The notes under the pieces were generated by a model, which was not told the origin of the DNA, searched no databases, and was given only the letters and a program-made list of their open reading frames with translations. Made by a program: the position numbers and the translations under genes. A stretch of 34,967 bases of DNA from an uncultured Bacteroidia bacterium (GTDB taxonomy: Bacteria > Bacteroidota > Bacteroidia > Bacteroidales > UBA932), in the NCBI GenBank assembly GCA_902766255.1, contig CACXCS010000030.1, positions 1 through 34,967 on the forward strand. The letters run 5' to 3'. Positions 17,453 to 27,300 of the stretch are shown piece after piece (within the stretch, counting starts at the first letter, position 1; each line of letters starts with the position of its first letter).

Positions 17453-17460
17453 CAAAAATA
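17453..17460 (-). promoter_or_regulatory. -7 box for the nuclease-deoD unit
   Basis: TATTTTTG on the minus strand fits TAnnTTTG and ends 5 nt before the ATG at 17447, again leaving almost no leader. Confidence 0.45.
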
Positions 17461-17493
17461 AACATTTTTCGGCACTGACGGAAGAACGGCACG

Positions 17494-17530
17494 AAAAAAC
17501 TGCGGGCGCACCGCAAAAGTACGCCCGCAG
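17494..17530 (-). terminator. Terminator of the peptidase-SusCD operon
   Basis: On the minus strand a perfect 9-bp stem (CTGCGGGCG/CGCCCGCAG, arms 17522-17530 and 17500-17508) is followed by six T. It lies 20 nt past the last gene of the operon. Confidence 0.88.
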
Positions 17531-17549
17531 CATGTGAAAAGCAAATTGT

Positions 17550-19376
17550 TTATTCGGGCAGGATGTCAGCCTCGAGGCTTACGGAATAAAGCTCAATCGT
17601 GTAATCGGTTGCCATGTAGGCAATGTATCCGACACCCTTGCTGTCAAAGCTTATGTAGTAGGTAGACCTGGCAGCTGCGGGGGACGCGGCTGCAAACTCG
17701 CTCCACTGATAACCGCCGTCAACGTCGATATAGGCAAAGACAGGAACACCACCCTCTCCGTCGTATGCGCTGATTACCAGCAAGTCGGCAGGGCTCACGG
17801 CAAAGCCGAAATCCTCGGTTATTCCTCCGTTGGAGCTGATGGTCACTTTAATTCCGTTGCCGAACGGCTTGAGGGCCTTGGCATCTTTGTCAACAGCATA
17901 TATCTGCATGATTCCGGCGCCTCTGTCCGCGCCCATGAAATACAGACCGCCGTTACCGTCGCTCTTCAGCTGCACGCTTCCGGGAAGACCGTGAGGCGAA
18001 CCGGCAGGTATGAAGTTATCAACGATGGCCGTCAGGGTGCCGTCGGCCGCAACCTCGTGAACGTAGTAGCCATACTCATTGAAAGAACTGCCTATGAATA
18101 CTTTACCGCCATCGATCACATAAGATGAGGTATAGTACATTCCGGCGTTTGCATTACCTTCGACGCCGAGCGCAGGAACGCCGCTCACCACATTTGACGA
18201 CCAGGAAGTGCCGTTGAAACCGGAATAATTCATCACGCGGTAGCTGGCGGTGTTCTTGGTGTTGCCGTTCCAGAAGAATGCAGGCTGGTTGGAGGCAGGA
18301 TGCACAAAGAACGGGTAGTTGTAAGAAGAATTATTGTTCTGGGGGGTTATTCCAGCCTCACCTACCAGTTCCCATCCGGAACCGAGCTTCTTGACAGTAG
18401 GCTTGCTGGCCACGTCACCGCCCAGATAAGTTGCGTACAGAGTACCGTCGGCCGCAAATGCTATGCGCGGCTTGCTGGCGGATCTGGCAGATGCATCGGC
18501 AATTCCTGTCGGGCCGACGATAACGAATGAAGAGCCGTCCCATTTGGCTACGGACATGTTGTTGTTCTTTTCGTCGCCGACCTTGCGGGTGTAGGCAAAG
18601 TAAGGTGCATCATCGGCAGGATTCATGGTCATGGTGAAGTCATTCATCGAGCCCTCTGCAAAACCGCCGAGCCTGGTAAGAACATATTCGAGGATCTTGC
18701 CCACCTTGAGGACATATTTGGCACTCTTGCCTGCAACCTGGTCGGAAACGGTGATATCGATGGGGAAATTGGTATCCACCTTGATGGAAGCACCGCTGGC
18801 AACGTCGGCATTGTTGACCTTGATGGCGTCGTTCTCTCCGGCCTCAACAGTCATTACAAGCTCCGTGCGGAAGGCCTCTCCCGGCACGCGGACCACCATT
18901 TCAGGGGCAATGGCATCGGGAGCCACATCTGCAACGAGCGCGCTGTTGTCGGCCTGCTTGAAGCAGACGGATACGAGCTCGGCAGCCTCGTCGTTGGCCT
19001 GGATGGCAATGGTATAATCGGCCGACATAGCCGACACATCGTCAGCCACCGATATCTTGGTGCCGTTTGCGAGCGTGACGGAAGTCTCGCCTGATACAAG
19101 CGTCTGGCCGCCGGAAGTAACAACGTCATTCTCAGTTACTGCAAAATCGGGGACGAAGCTGGTAGTCTTGACGGAGGTAGGGATGACCAGGGTGATGGTC
19201 TTGGCGGAAGCATCGATTGCGCCCTTAACGTCGGCGGGCAGGGCGGAATTCTTGGCGGCTGAAAGTGAGAAAGAAGTGATTTCGCACTTTCCGTCAGGGG
19301 TAACCTTGGGCTGGCATGCCACCAGCACCGAAGCTGCTGCTACAAAGCAGACTGCGATGGAAACAAATCTATTCAT
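17550..19376 (-). CDS. Surface lipoprotein with DUF5018-like repeats and a propeller-like C-terminus
   Basis: A 608-residue lipoprotein (signal ending VLVAC). It has two consecutive beta-sandwich modules (about residues 26-120 and 124-220) of the DUF5018 type: ITSFSLSAAKNSALPADVKG..., an extracted-strand pattern, then YTIAIQ or YVLKVG. A region of about 380 residues with recurring blades follows (FAADGTLYATYLGG, LKSDGNGGLYFMGAD, FDSKGVGYIAYMA), consistent with a beta-propeller. Such proteins sit in the SusE/F position of SusCD operons and are usually surface ligand-binding proteins. It is the fifth and last gene, 4 bp after the preceding lipoprotein. The ATG at 19376 starts the signal peptide. 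The ligand is unknown. Confidence 0.8.
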   Translation of the reverse strand: MNRFVSIAVCFVAAASVLVACQPKVTPDGKCEITSFSLSAAKNSALPADVKGAIDASAKTITLVIPTSVKTTSFVPDFAVTENDVVTSGGQTLVSGETSVTLANGTKISVADDVSAMSADYTIAIQANDEAAELVSVCFKQADNSALVADVAPDAIAPEMVVRVPGEAFRTELVMTVEAGENDAIKVNNADVASGASIKVDTNFPIDITVSDQVAGKSAKYVLKVGKILEYVLTRLGGFAEGSMNDFTMTMNPADDAPYFAYTRKVGDEKNNNMSVAKWDGSSFVIVGPTGIADASARSASKPRIAFAADGTLYATYLGGDVASKPTVKKLGSGWELVGEAGITPQNNNSSYNYPFFVHPASNQPAFFWNGNTKNTASYRVMNYSGFNGTSWSSNVVSGVPALGVEGNANAGMYYTSSYVIDGGKVFIGSSFNEYGYYVHEVAADGTLTAIVDNFIPAGSPHGLPGSVQLKSDGNGGLYFMGADRGAGIMQIYAVDKDAKALKPFGNGIKVTISSNGGITEDFGFAVSPADLLVISAYDGEGGVPVFAYIDVDGGYQWSEFAAASPAAARSTYYISFDSKGVGYIAYMATDYTIELYSVSLEADILPE

Positions 19377-19380
19377 AACA

Positions 19381-19860
19381 CTATAACTTTGTGAAAATAA
19401 ATTCTTTTTTGATTGCATCCGTACCGGGACAGCCTATCAACATTTCAGGCAGGCTGGTTTTGGTAATACGGAATGTAAGCGTATTGTCCTTACTGGGGTC
19501 GAAAGTGTCGGTGGCATACCATATAACCCTTATCGGAAGGCTGTAAGTGCCCGGGCTGAACGTCTGGGGGCTAAGGGTGCTGGCCTGCACCCTGTAGTCC
19601 TTACCCTCCACCAGGCCGTTGCCCGTAATTATCTCATACTCAACCACAATAGGCTCCGTGAAATAGTGGCTGCTGGCGCTCACTACCAGACGCAACTCGG
19701 TAAGCAGGTTGTCGAGCTTGCGGTCGACGATAACGGAAGACGCGCCGTTTGAGTCTTCGATGCGCACGAAAGGTGTATCGAAGAAGACTTCCTGATGCTT
19801 GCGGCATCCGCACAACAGCACCAGCACCCCGATCAGGGCGGCGAGCGGTTTATTTATCAT
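19381..19860 (-). CDS. Small lipoprotein, DUF1735/DUF4843-like
   Basis: A 159-residue lipoprotein (NKPLAALIGVLVLLCGC, lipidated Cys about residue 19). The mature part is a single beta-sandwich-like domain: VVEYEIITGNGLVEGKDY, then TFSPGTYSLPIRVIWYATD, then NTLTFRITKTS. This strand pattern resembles DUF1735/DUF4843 domains of SusD-linked lipoproteins; the exact family is not certain. The start overlaps the end of susD by a few nucleotides, and an alternative ATG lies at 19869. It is the fourth gene of the peptidase-SusCD operon. Confidence 0.75.
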   Translation of the reverse strand: MINKPLAALIGVLVLLCGCRKHQEVFFDTPFVRIEDSNGASSVIVDRKLDNLLTELRLVVSASSHYFTEPIVVEYEIITGNGLVEGKDYRVQASTLSPQTFSPGTYSLPIRVIWYATDTFDPSKDNTLTFRITKTSLPEMLIGCPGTDAIKKEFIFTKL

Positions 19861-21307
19861 AGCCATCATTCTGTTCCATTTTGTCGTTGGCCTGCATCTC
19901 CATCTGGCTGATCGGCAGGTTGTAACGATAGTCGGGATACGTCAGTTTCTTGAGTGTGGAGGAAGTGCCGGCGGGACGCACTATGTCCTCGCCGCGGCGC
20001 TTGAGATCGAAGAAGCGGTGCCCTTCGAAGCACAGTTCCCTGGCCCTTTCCTCCTGAATCAGGCGGTCAAGGCTGGCGGAATCGTTATAGACCAGGTTGA
20101 TTTCGGCAGGAGTCTTTCCAAGGGCACGTGCCTGCAGGGCCTTGATATCATCGGCCGCAACACCCAGGTCCCCGCCTCCCAGGCAAAGTGCCTCGGCATG
20201 AATAAGATACATCTCGGAAACCCGGAGCACGAACGGATCGCACCTGCGGTTCTCGGCGGGAGTTACTCCGCTTTTTATCGGCAGGTACTTGCAGATGGCG
20301 GTATATACCTTGCCTTCATACTCATCGCCGTCCTCGGCTTCAGCCACATACGTAAACAACTCTTTACGCACATCGTCGCTGCTGAAAGAAGCCAGGAAAT
20401 CCGGCTCCACAGTGCATGTCTGGCTTGAAAGAGGGCTGCACATATTGCGCATTCCGGCTCCCGTGTCGTAGGTGTTCATCCTGAGGATGCCCTCCCCGGG
20501 ATTTGCCTGCGCCTTGCGGAACATGTTCACATAGTCCTCGCGGGACACCAGCGGTACTGCATCCATAACCTCTTTTGCATACTGCGCCGCCTTGTCATAA
20601 TCTTTCTTGTACAGGTACACCCTGGCCAGAAGCGCCTTGCAGGCAAGGCCGGAGATGAAGTTGGGAGTGCGCTCTGTCTCGCCCGCAAAGCATTCCAGAG
20701 CCTTTTCCAGGTCGGAGATGATGAGTTTGTAGCAGTCTGAAACAGAGTTGCGGGGCAGCTCGGAATCGAATCCTGGCACATAGTCTATAGCCACCACCCC
20801 GGGGTGCGAAGCATCCGGCGTGAAGTTGTAGGGCATAGCGTACACATTGCACAGGTCGAAAATAGCGAGCGCCCTGGCAAAATAGGCATAGCCGAAGTGC
20901 TTGGTTATCTCTGCTGAATAATCCGGAAAAGACTCATACAACTGCTCCCCGTAATACAGTATGTTATTGGCATTTGTGCAGATTTCGTAGGCATGCTTCC
21001 AGATATAATACGGATACCCGGAATTGTCGGCCGGCTGGCTGCCGAAATCGTATATGAGCTGAATGGCCAGGGATGCATTGACACGTATCAGCGACATGTG
21101 GTCCCCGGCGAGTTCTCCCATGCGGATATACTCGTCGTCGTAAAACTCGGTTATAAGCCGGTGAAGCCCGAGTCCGGCCGCCTTAAGTCCGTCAACATCG
21201 GCGAAAAAGCCCGAAATGGTACTTTTGCCCAACGTCTCGACGTTAAGGAACGAGGCGCAGCCCGACAAGGACAGGGACAGCAGACACATTGCAAACAGTT
21301 TCTTCAT
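19850..21307 (-). CDS. SusD/RagB-family nutrient-binding outer-membrane lipoprotein
   Basis: A 485-residue lipoprotein (signal MKKLFAMCLLSLSLSGC) of the SusD/RagB family, the surface lid over a SusC-type channel. TPR-like helices are visible (AYAYFARALAIFDLCNVYAMPYN, YKLIISDLEKALECF, ACKALLARVYLYKKDYDKAAQYA). The typical C-terminal region RIQEERARELCFEGHRFFDLKR is also present as LIQEERARELCFEGHRFFDL. It follows susC by 4 bp. The SusD fold does not reveal the ligand; RagB, a relative, binds oligopeptides, which would fit the peptidase gene at the head of this operon. Confidence 0.95.
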   Translation of the reverse strand: MKKLFAMCLLSLSLSGCASFLNVETLGKSTISGFFADVDGLKAAGLGLHRLITEFYDDEYIRMGELAGDHMSLIRVNASLAIQLIYDFGSQPADNSGYPYYIWKHAYEICTNANNILYYGEQLYESFPDYSAEITKHFGYAYFARALAIFDLCNVYAMPYNFTPDASHPGVVAIDYVPGFDSELPRNSVSDCYKLIISDLEKALECFAGETERTPNFISGLACKALLARVYLYKKDYDKAAQYAKEVMDAVPLVSREDYVNMFRKAQANPGEGILRMNTYDTGAGMRNMCSPLSSQTCTVEPDFLASFSSDDVRKELFTYVAEAEDGDEYEGKVYTAICKYLPIKSGVTPAENRRCDPFVLRVSEMYLIHAEALCLGGGDLGVAADDIKALQARALGKTPAEINLVYNDSASLDRLIQEERARELCFEGHRFFDLKRRGEDIVRPAGTSSTLKKLTYPDYRYNLPISQMEMQANDKMEQNDGYDK

Positions 21308-21311
21308 ACTC

Positions 21312-24300
21312 CTAGAAGCTAAGGGTTAATTGTGCCGAGAAAGAACGGGTAAGTCCGCCTGGATAACGCAAAGTCTTGTAACTGTTGCGGGACGCGCTCT
21401 GGTCGGGAGTCCAAATATACAGATTATCAGCTATCAACGACGCCACGGCGCTGTCCATCTTTATCTTGCGGCAGAAGCTCTTGGGCACGTTGTAGCTCAG
21501 CACCAGGTTCTTGACCTGAATATTAGTCTGGCTGAAAAGATACCGGGTGGAAGACATGGTGGAAAGGGTCGACACCTTGTAGACCGGCTTTGGATTGGCC
21601 GACACGTCGCCGGGCTGACGCCAGTGATCGAGGTCCTCGACCACGGTATTCTCGGATATCAGGTCGTAGCCGTCCTCGCCGTAGGTCAGGCACTCCCAGC
21701 CTCCGAAAGTATAGGTGAGGAAAAGTACGACGGAGAAATTACCGATATTGAAAATGTTGCGCAGACCGCCCCTCAGGTCCGGTTCCTTGCTGTATTCCGG
21801 CAAGAGGACGCGGTTGTTGTAGGAGAAAGAATATGTAAGGTTGCCGTCGATGTCGTACCACATGGGGGCGCCGTTCGAAGGATCGACGCCGGCCCATCGG
21901 CTCAGCCACCAGGCATCCTTGCTGGCATTCTCCATCCAGACATAATCGAAGAATCCGGTGTGATTGCCCTTGTAAAGCTTGCGGATTATGTTGCGGTTGA
22001 CGGCACCGTTGAAGTCGGTGGTCCAGGAAAAGCCCGGAGACACTATGTTCTTGGTAGACAGGGATATCTCAAGACCACGGTTCTCTATTTCACCCACGTT
22101 GCGCATAACTGTTCCGTCGCTTATGATCGAGGACACACGGCCTTTGTACAGCAGGTTCTTGGTGTATTTGCGGTACAGTTCCATCTGGAAGTCGATGCGG
22201 TTGTCGAGCAGGCCGAGGTCAAGGCCCACGTTGGCGATATAGGTGGTTTCCCAGCTCAGTCCGGGATTGGGAGCGGTACCCTGCGTGGCGCCCATGACTC
22301 CTCCGTAATAAGAGCCCGAACTATAGCTGTAAGTACCGTATGCGGCAGAGGTATCCACGCGTGAATTTCCGCTGTTGCCGTAACTGGCTTTTATCTTTAA
22401 GCGGTTGATGAACGGCACCCGGAAGAACTTCTCGTTATGCACATTCCACGAAGCTCCTATTGAGGAGAAGTCCCCCCAGCGGGAGTAAGTGCTGAATGAG
22501 GAATAGCCCTGCCGGCGGTATGATGCCGACAGGTAATAGCGGCTGTCGAACGACCAGCTCAGAGTGCCCAGATACGACAGCGAACGGCTGTTGGAGGCAG
22601 AGGAAGAGCCCCTTACCGACTCGGAAGTAGCATAGGCGATTTCCTTGATGTGGTCGTTGGCAAAACCGGAGCCGGTGGCGTACAGGCTGCGGTTTTCGCG
22701 GCTGACCAGCTCTACGCCCAGCAGGGCGCCCACGGTATGCCTTCCGAACTTGCGATTGAAGTTGAGCCTGTCGATGTTGTTCCACACGGAGTTGAACGAG
22801 CCGGAGCGGCGGGACGAGCCGTCCTGCTCATAGCTGGTTTTGCCGTTCAGGGTGTTCTTGGGATAATAGATCAGTTCCTGGGCTGTGATGGAATTGACGC
22901 CGAACATCGAGGTAAGCTTCAGACCCTCAATAATTTCATACGTCAGGGTGGCATTGCCGTCAACGGTGATGCTGCGCTGGGTATTGTCACTCAGGTCCCT
23001 GTTGGGCACCTCGCTGTACACGAATTTCTTGAGGCTGGGACTATAGCTGTCGGTACTTTCGCTGTAGTAGTTGTAAAGGCGCGGGGTTATACCGTCCAGA
23101 TCGTAAGGCGAGAAGATCGGAATGACCCTGTAATAGGAATCTGAAAGCGAAACGATGTCGTTGACATTGTATGTGAGAGCAAAGGATCCCTCCAGCGAAA
23201 GGCGCTTTCCGAACTGGAAACGAGCCCTGTCGCGGAGCGAGAACCGCTGCTGGGTATTGCCCTTCTTGGTATAATCCTCGCCGTAGTAATTGAATGACAG
23301 ATAATGCTTTGCACTCTTCCCTCCGGAATCCACGCGCACACTTAGTTCACGGTTGTTGCCAGTGCCTAGGTATACGTCGTACCAATTGGTGTCGGTGGTG
23401 GAATAACTGTTGAGATAGTTGTCCTGATAAGGGAAATTTGCCAGGTCGTAGCCGGCATTGACCCAGGATTCCCTGGCCAGCGTCCACCACTGCTCGGCGT
23501 TACAGTACTTGATGAGCGTTGATTTGTCGACCTGCGATATGCCGAACTTGGCTGATGCCGTCACATGCACGCTGCCGTCACCCTGGCCCTGCTTGGTGGT
23601 GACAAGGATCACGCCGTTGGCGCCGTCGGCACCGTAGATCGAGGTGGTTGCGGCATCCTTGAGCACCGTTATGGACTCAATATCGTCGGGATTTATGAAA
23701 GACATTGGGCTGACGGTGTAGCTCATGCCGGGAATGGATCCCCCTGAAGACGAACCGGTATAAATGGGCACTCCGTCAACGATCCACAGAGGCTCGCTGT
23801 TGGCGTTCAGGGATGCGTCGCCCCTGACGCGTATAGTATAGCGGGTACGTGCTGCTGATGTAGTACCCTCTTCGATGGCAAGACCGGGGACCATGCCCTG
23901 CAGGAGGTTGTCTACGCGGGTTGCGGGAAGGGTCTTGAGCTGGGTGGACTCAACCTGAAAAGCGGAGCCGGTCATGTCGGAGCGCTTCTGGGCCAGACCA
24001 TAACCGGCGGTGATGACCACCTCTTCCAGAGTATTGTCACCCTTCATCACAACATCAAGCGTGCGTGCACCGTCCACCTTGATTTCCTGGTTTTCCATTC
24101 CCATGTATTGGAACACCAGGGTAGAAGGGGCGGGCAGCGAAATGGAATAGTTGCCGTCAAGGTCGGTGGTGACGCCGGTCTTGGCGCCCTTGACGGAGAT
24201 GTACACTCCGATAAGGGTCTCGCCCTCGGTATCACGCACGCAGCCCTTTACGGTGAAGCTCTGGGCATAAGCCGCAAAACCTCCCGTCAAAACGGCCAAC

Positions 24301-24326
24301 AGGCATATCAGGGCTATTCTTTTCAT
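21312..24326 (-). CDS. SusC/RagA-family TonB-dependent outer-membrane transporter
   Basis: A 1004-residue SusC-type TonB-dependent receptor. A signal peptide (ending AAYAQ) is followed by the CarboxypepD_reg-like extension (about 25-100, GCVRDTEGETLIGVYISVKGA, DLDGNYSI). A TonB-box-like LEEVVITAGYG comes next, then the plug domain (LLQGMVPGLAIEEG, IYGADGANGVILVTTKQG), and a large barrel ends in LTLSF with C-terminal Phe. The family imports ligands handed over by SusD. Its ATG overlaps the stop of the tricorn-like peptidase gene as ATGA. The N-terminus and length are normal for SusC, with no breaks. Confidence 0.96.
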   Translation of the reverse strand: MKRIALICLLAVLTGGFAAYAQSFTVKGCVRDTEGETLIGVYISVKGAKTGVTTDLDGNYSISLPAPSTLVFQYMGMENQEIKVDGARTLDVVMKGDNTLEEVVITAGYGLAQKRSDMTGSAFQVESTQLKTLPATRVDNLLQGMVPGLAIEEGTTSAARTRYTIRVRGDASLNANSEPLWIVDGVPIYTGSSSGGSIPGMSYTVSPMSFINPDDIESITVLKDAATTSIYGADGANGVILVTTKQGQGDGSVHVTASAKFGISQVDKSTLIKYCNAEQWWTLARESWVNAGYDLANFPYQDNYLNSYSTTDTNWYDVYLGTGNNRELSVRVDSGGKSAKHYLSFNYYGEDYTKKGNTQQRFSLRDRARFQFGKRLSLEGSFALTYNVNDIVSLSDSYYRVIPIFSPYDLDGITPRLYNYYSESTDSYSPSLKKFVYSEVPNRDLSDNTQRSITVDGNATLTYEIIEGLKLTSMFGVNSITAQELIYYPKNTLNGKTSYEQDGSSRRSGSFNSVWNNIDRLNFNRKFGRHTVGALLGVELVSRENRSLYATGSGFANDHIKEIAYATSESVRGSSSASNSRSLSYLGTLSWSFDSRYYLSASYRRQGYSSFSTYSRWGDFSSIGASWNVHNEKFFRVPFINRLKIKASYGNSGNSRVDTSAAYGTYSYSSGSYYGGVMGATQGTAPNPGLSWETTYIANVGLDLGLLDNRIDFQMELYRKYTKNLLYKGRVSSIISDGTVMRNVGEIENRGLEISLSTKNIVSPGFSWTTDFNGAVNRNIIRKLYKGNHTGFFDYVWMENASKDAWWLSRWAGVDPSNGAPMWYDIDGNLTYSFSYNNRVLLPEYSKEPDLRGGLRNIFNIGNFSVVLFLTYTFGGWECLTYGEDGYDLISENTVVEDLDHWRQPGDVSANPKPVYKVSTLSTMSSTRYLFSQTNIQVKNLVLSYNVPKSFCRKIKMDSAVASLIADNLYIWTPDQSASRNSYKTLRYPGGLTRSFSAQLTLSF

Positions 24327-27300
24327 TTGCTGTCCAGTTGTCTTAACATTTCAGCCACTGCGGCTTCTATCTGCTTGTCCTGACCGCGGAGCACCGAGGC
24401 AGGATCGTTGGTTACAGGGATGTCAGGTTCGATTTCCTGATTCTCAAGTACGCTGCCGTCGGCGCGGCTCAGCGATGTGACTTCGGGTATTCCGAACACT
24501 ATGGTCGGGTCGATCTGCGTTTCCCACCAAACTGCAGTCATGGTTCCGGGCACGGGGGCACCGATGAGTTTGCCTATGCCCAACTGCTTGTAAACGAAGG
24601 GGAAACCAGAGGCGTCGGAGTAGTTGTCCTCGCCTATTATCACGCAGGAGGGCTTGTTCCACTTGTTGTAGGGCTCAGTGCCGATATACTGGCCTCTGGG
24701 AACGAAGTCGATGTACGCCTTGCCGCTCAGGAAAGTGGCCAGGTCGTCGTGGAGCCAGCCTCCGCCGTTGTGTCGGGTGTCCACAATGAGCGCATCGCAG
24801 CCGCGGTACTTGCCAAGGGCCTTGGAGTATACCTCACGGAAGCTGTCGGAATCCATGCTCTTAACGTGCACATAGCCTACGCGGCCGCCCGAAAGGGCTT
24901 TGACCTGCTGCTCGCGCTGTCTTACCCAGCGCTTGTACAGGCCGACGGCATCGGACGCGACAGGCTTGACAGTAACGGTAGAATCTTTATGGCCGCTGCG
25001 TATTCCGAGGACGGTCTTTTTGCCCACTTTGTATGCCAGAGCCTCGTACCAGGGCGTTCCGGCCTCTATCTTGACCCCGTCTACGGAGGTTATGATGTCG
25101 CCGGCGGCAAGGTCGGGCTTGACCTGCTGGAGGCGGCTTTCAGGCAGGATTTCGAGTATCTTGAGGCCGGGACCGGTGTAGCTGAGGTCATACAGTACGC
25201 CAAGCCTGCCCGCTCCGCCGCTTGAAAGGGTGCGGTAGCGCGCTCCTGTGTGGGAGGCATTAAGTTCGCCCAGCATTTCAGACATCAGCTCGGTAAAATC
25301 ATAGTTGTTGTCGATGTATGGCAGGAAGGAGGCGTAATTGGCATAGAAGCCGTCCCAGTCTATGCCGTGGATGGTGGCGTCGTAGAATTTCTCTTTGACC
25401 TGCTTCCAGGCGTGGGCGAGTATATACTCGCGCTCGGCGGCAGGATAATAGTCGTAATCGTCGGAGAAAGATATAGAAGTGGTCTTGCCCGTCGAAGGGT
25501 CTATCTTCCTTGCCGCCAACGGCCCGACAAGAAACAGCGACTTGCCGTCACGTGAGGGATAGAAACTGCCGTTGACACTCTTCTGGAGCACTTTTATCGA
25601 ATGGCTCTTGATGTCAAGCTGGCAAAGGTCGTAACCCTTTTCGAGGCGCTGCATGAACAACAGTTTGGTGCCGTCGGAATTCAGGAAATGGTCACCCAGA
25701 CGGCCGGAGCCGGCGGTGAGGCGGACGATGCGGTCTGCACGGTTGTCCAGGTCGAGGACGAGTTTGTCAACTTTGCCCTTTTCGGCCTTGATGCTGTCTT
25801 TGGCCTCTTTCTTCTGGAGCTTCTTGTCGTCCTCGGTGAGGAGCTTCTCTATGCCCTCATCATCTTTGTCCCTGAGGAATTTGTAGTAGGCCTCGCCGTC
25901 GAAGAACATGATGTAAATATCGCGCTCGGCACCCCAGCTGCCGTGGCTGCGGTAGCCGGCCTTGTCGGAAGTCCAGGTCATGGCCTTGCCGCCCAGGGCC
26001 CAGCGGAAGCCGGAATCTGTGTATCCGCTGCCTGTGAGGTTGGTCACATCGCCGCTTTCGACATCTATCAGGGCCACGTCGGTGTTATTCCAGCCGCCGG
26101 CGGCCTGATAGTCACTCAGAAGATAGCGGCTGTCGGGACTCCATTCGAAGTTCATGTCGCCGTCGCGGTAGGAGTAGATATCGCCTGCGAGAACGGTCTT
26201 TTCCTTGCCGCTCTTGAGGTTCTTGACAACGATGTTGATGCGGTCCTGGAAATAAGCGAGATACTTGCCGTCCGGCGATACCGAGGGGCTGGTGCAGGTA
26301 ACACCGGGTGAAGAGACTTGCTCCTCGCTGAAGTCGAAAGTGTAGGTGAAGTATTTGTCTTTCTTGGAGTTAAGGCTGGTCTTCCATATCCCCCAGCAGC
26401 CTCCGCGCTCGGCGGCATAGTAAAGTTCGCGGCCGTCGGACGAGAAGCTCACTCCCCTCTCTCGCTCGGGCGTGCAAGTGATGCGGCGGGTGACTTTGTA
26501 ATCGATGGAGGTGACGAAGATATCCCCTCTGGATTCGATGGCGATCTCTTTGCCGTTGGGGGAAACAGCGATATCAGTAATGCCGTTGGATACGCTGCGG
26601 CGAACCTTGTCCTTGACCGTCTTGTCCTTGACGACGGTGATGTCAAGCTTGACCGGGGCCGCACCCTCGCGCTGGGTGTACAGGTCGCCGTTGAAAGAGT
26701 ACAGCATAAGGCCGTCCGCCGAAACGCTGAGGTATCGTACTGGATGGACGGGCATGTTGCTTACCTGCACCGGGTGGAACGAACCGTCGAGGGGCGCTTT
26801 CCATACATTGAAGTTGCCGCCCTGTTCGCTCAGATAGTAATATGACTTGCCGTCGGGGGCGAAGACGGGGTTGCGGTTCTCGCCTTTGAAAGTGCTGAGT
26901 TTTGTGAAAGTACCGTCGGCTGAGAGGGGCTGGGAGCCTCTGTAGCACCAGACGTCGCGGGTTACGGAAGATGTGTGGTGCTTGCGCAGGGGATCCTCGT
27001 AGCCCTTGTAATCCTCGTATAGGATCGTGCCGTCCGGAGCCACGCTGATAGCGGAGACGGTGAGGGGCGTTACCATCTGCTCACGTCCGCCCTGGAGGCT
27101 GACCTTGTAAAGCTGGGGCTCACCGGGAAAATCGGAACTTGCGGGTCCGGGGAGGATGTTGGCAGTAAAAAGCACATAGCCGTCGGGGGTTACTGCAAGC
27201 GGGGTTTCAGCTCCTTGGTAGGTTGTAAGGCGCTTTGGCGTGCCGCCTGTGGCGGGAGCGGCCCATACATCCTTGCTGCCCTCACGGTAAGAGCTGAACA

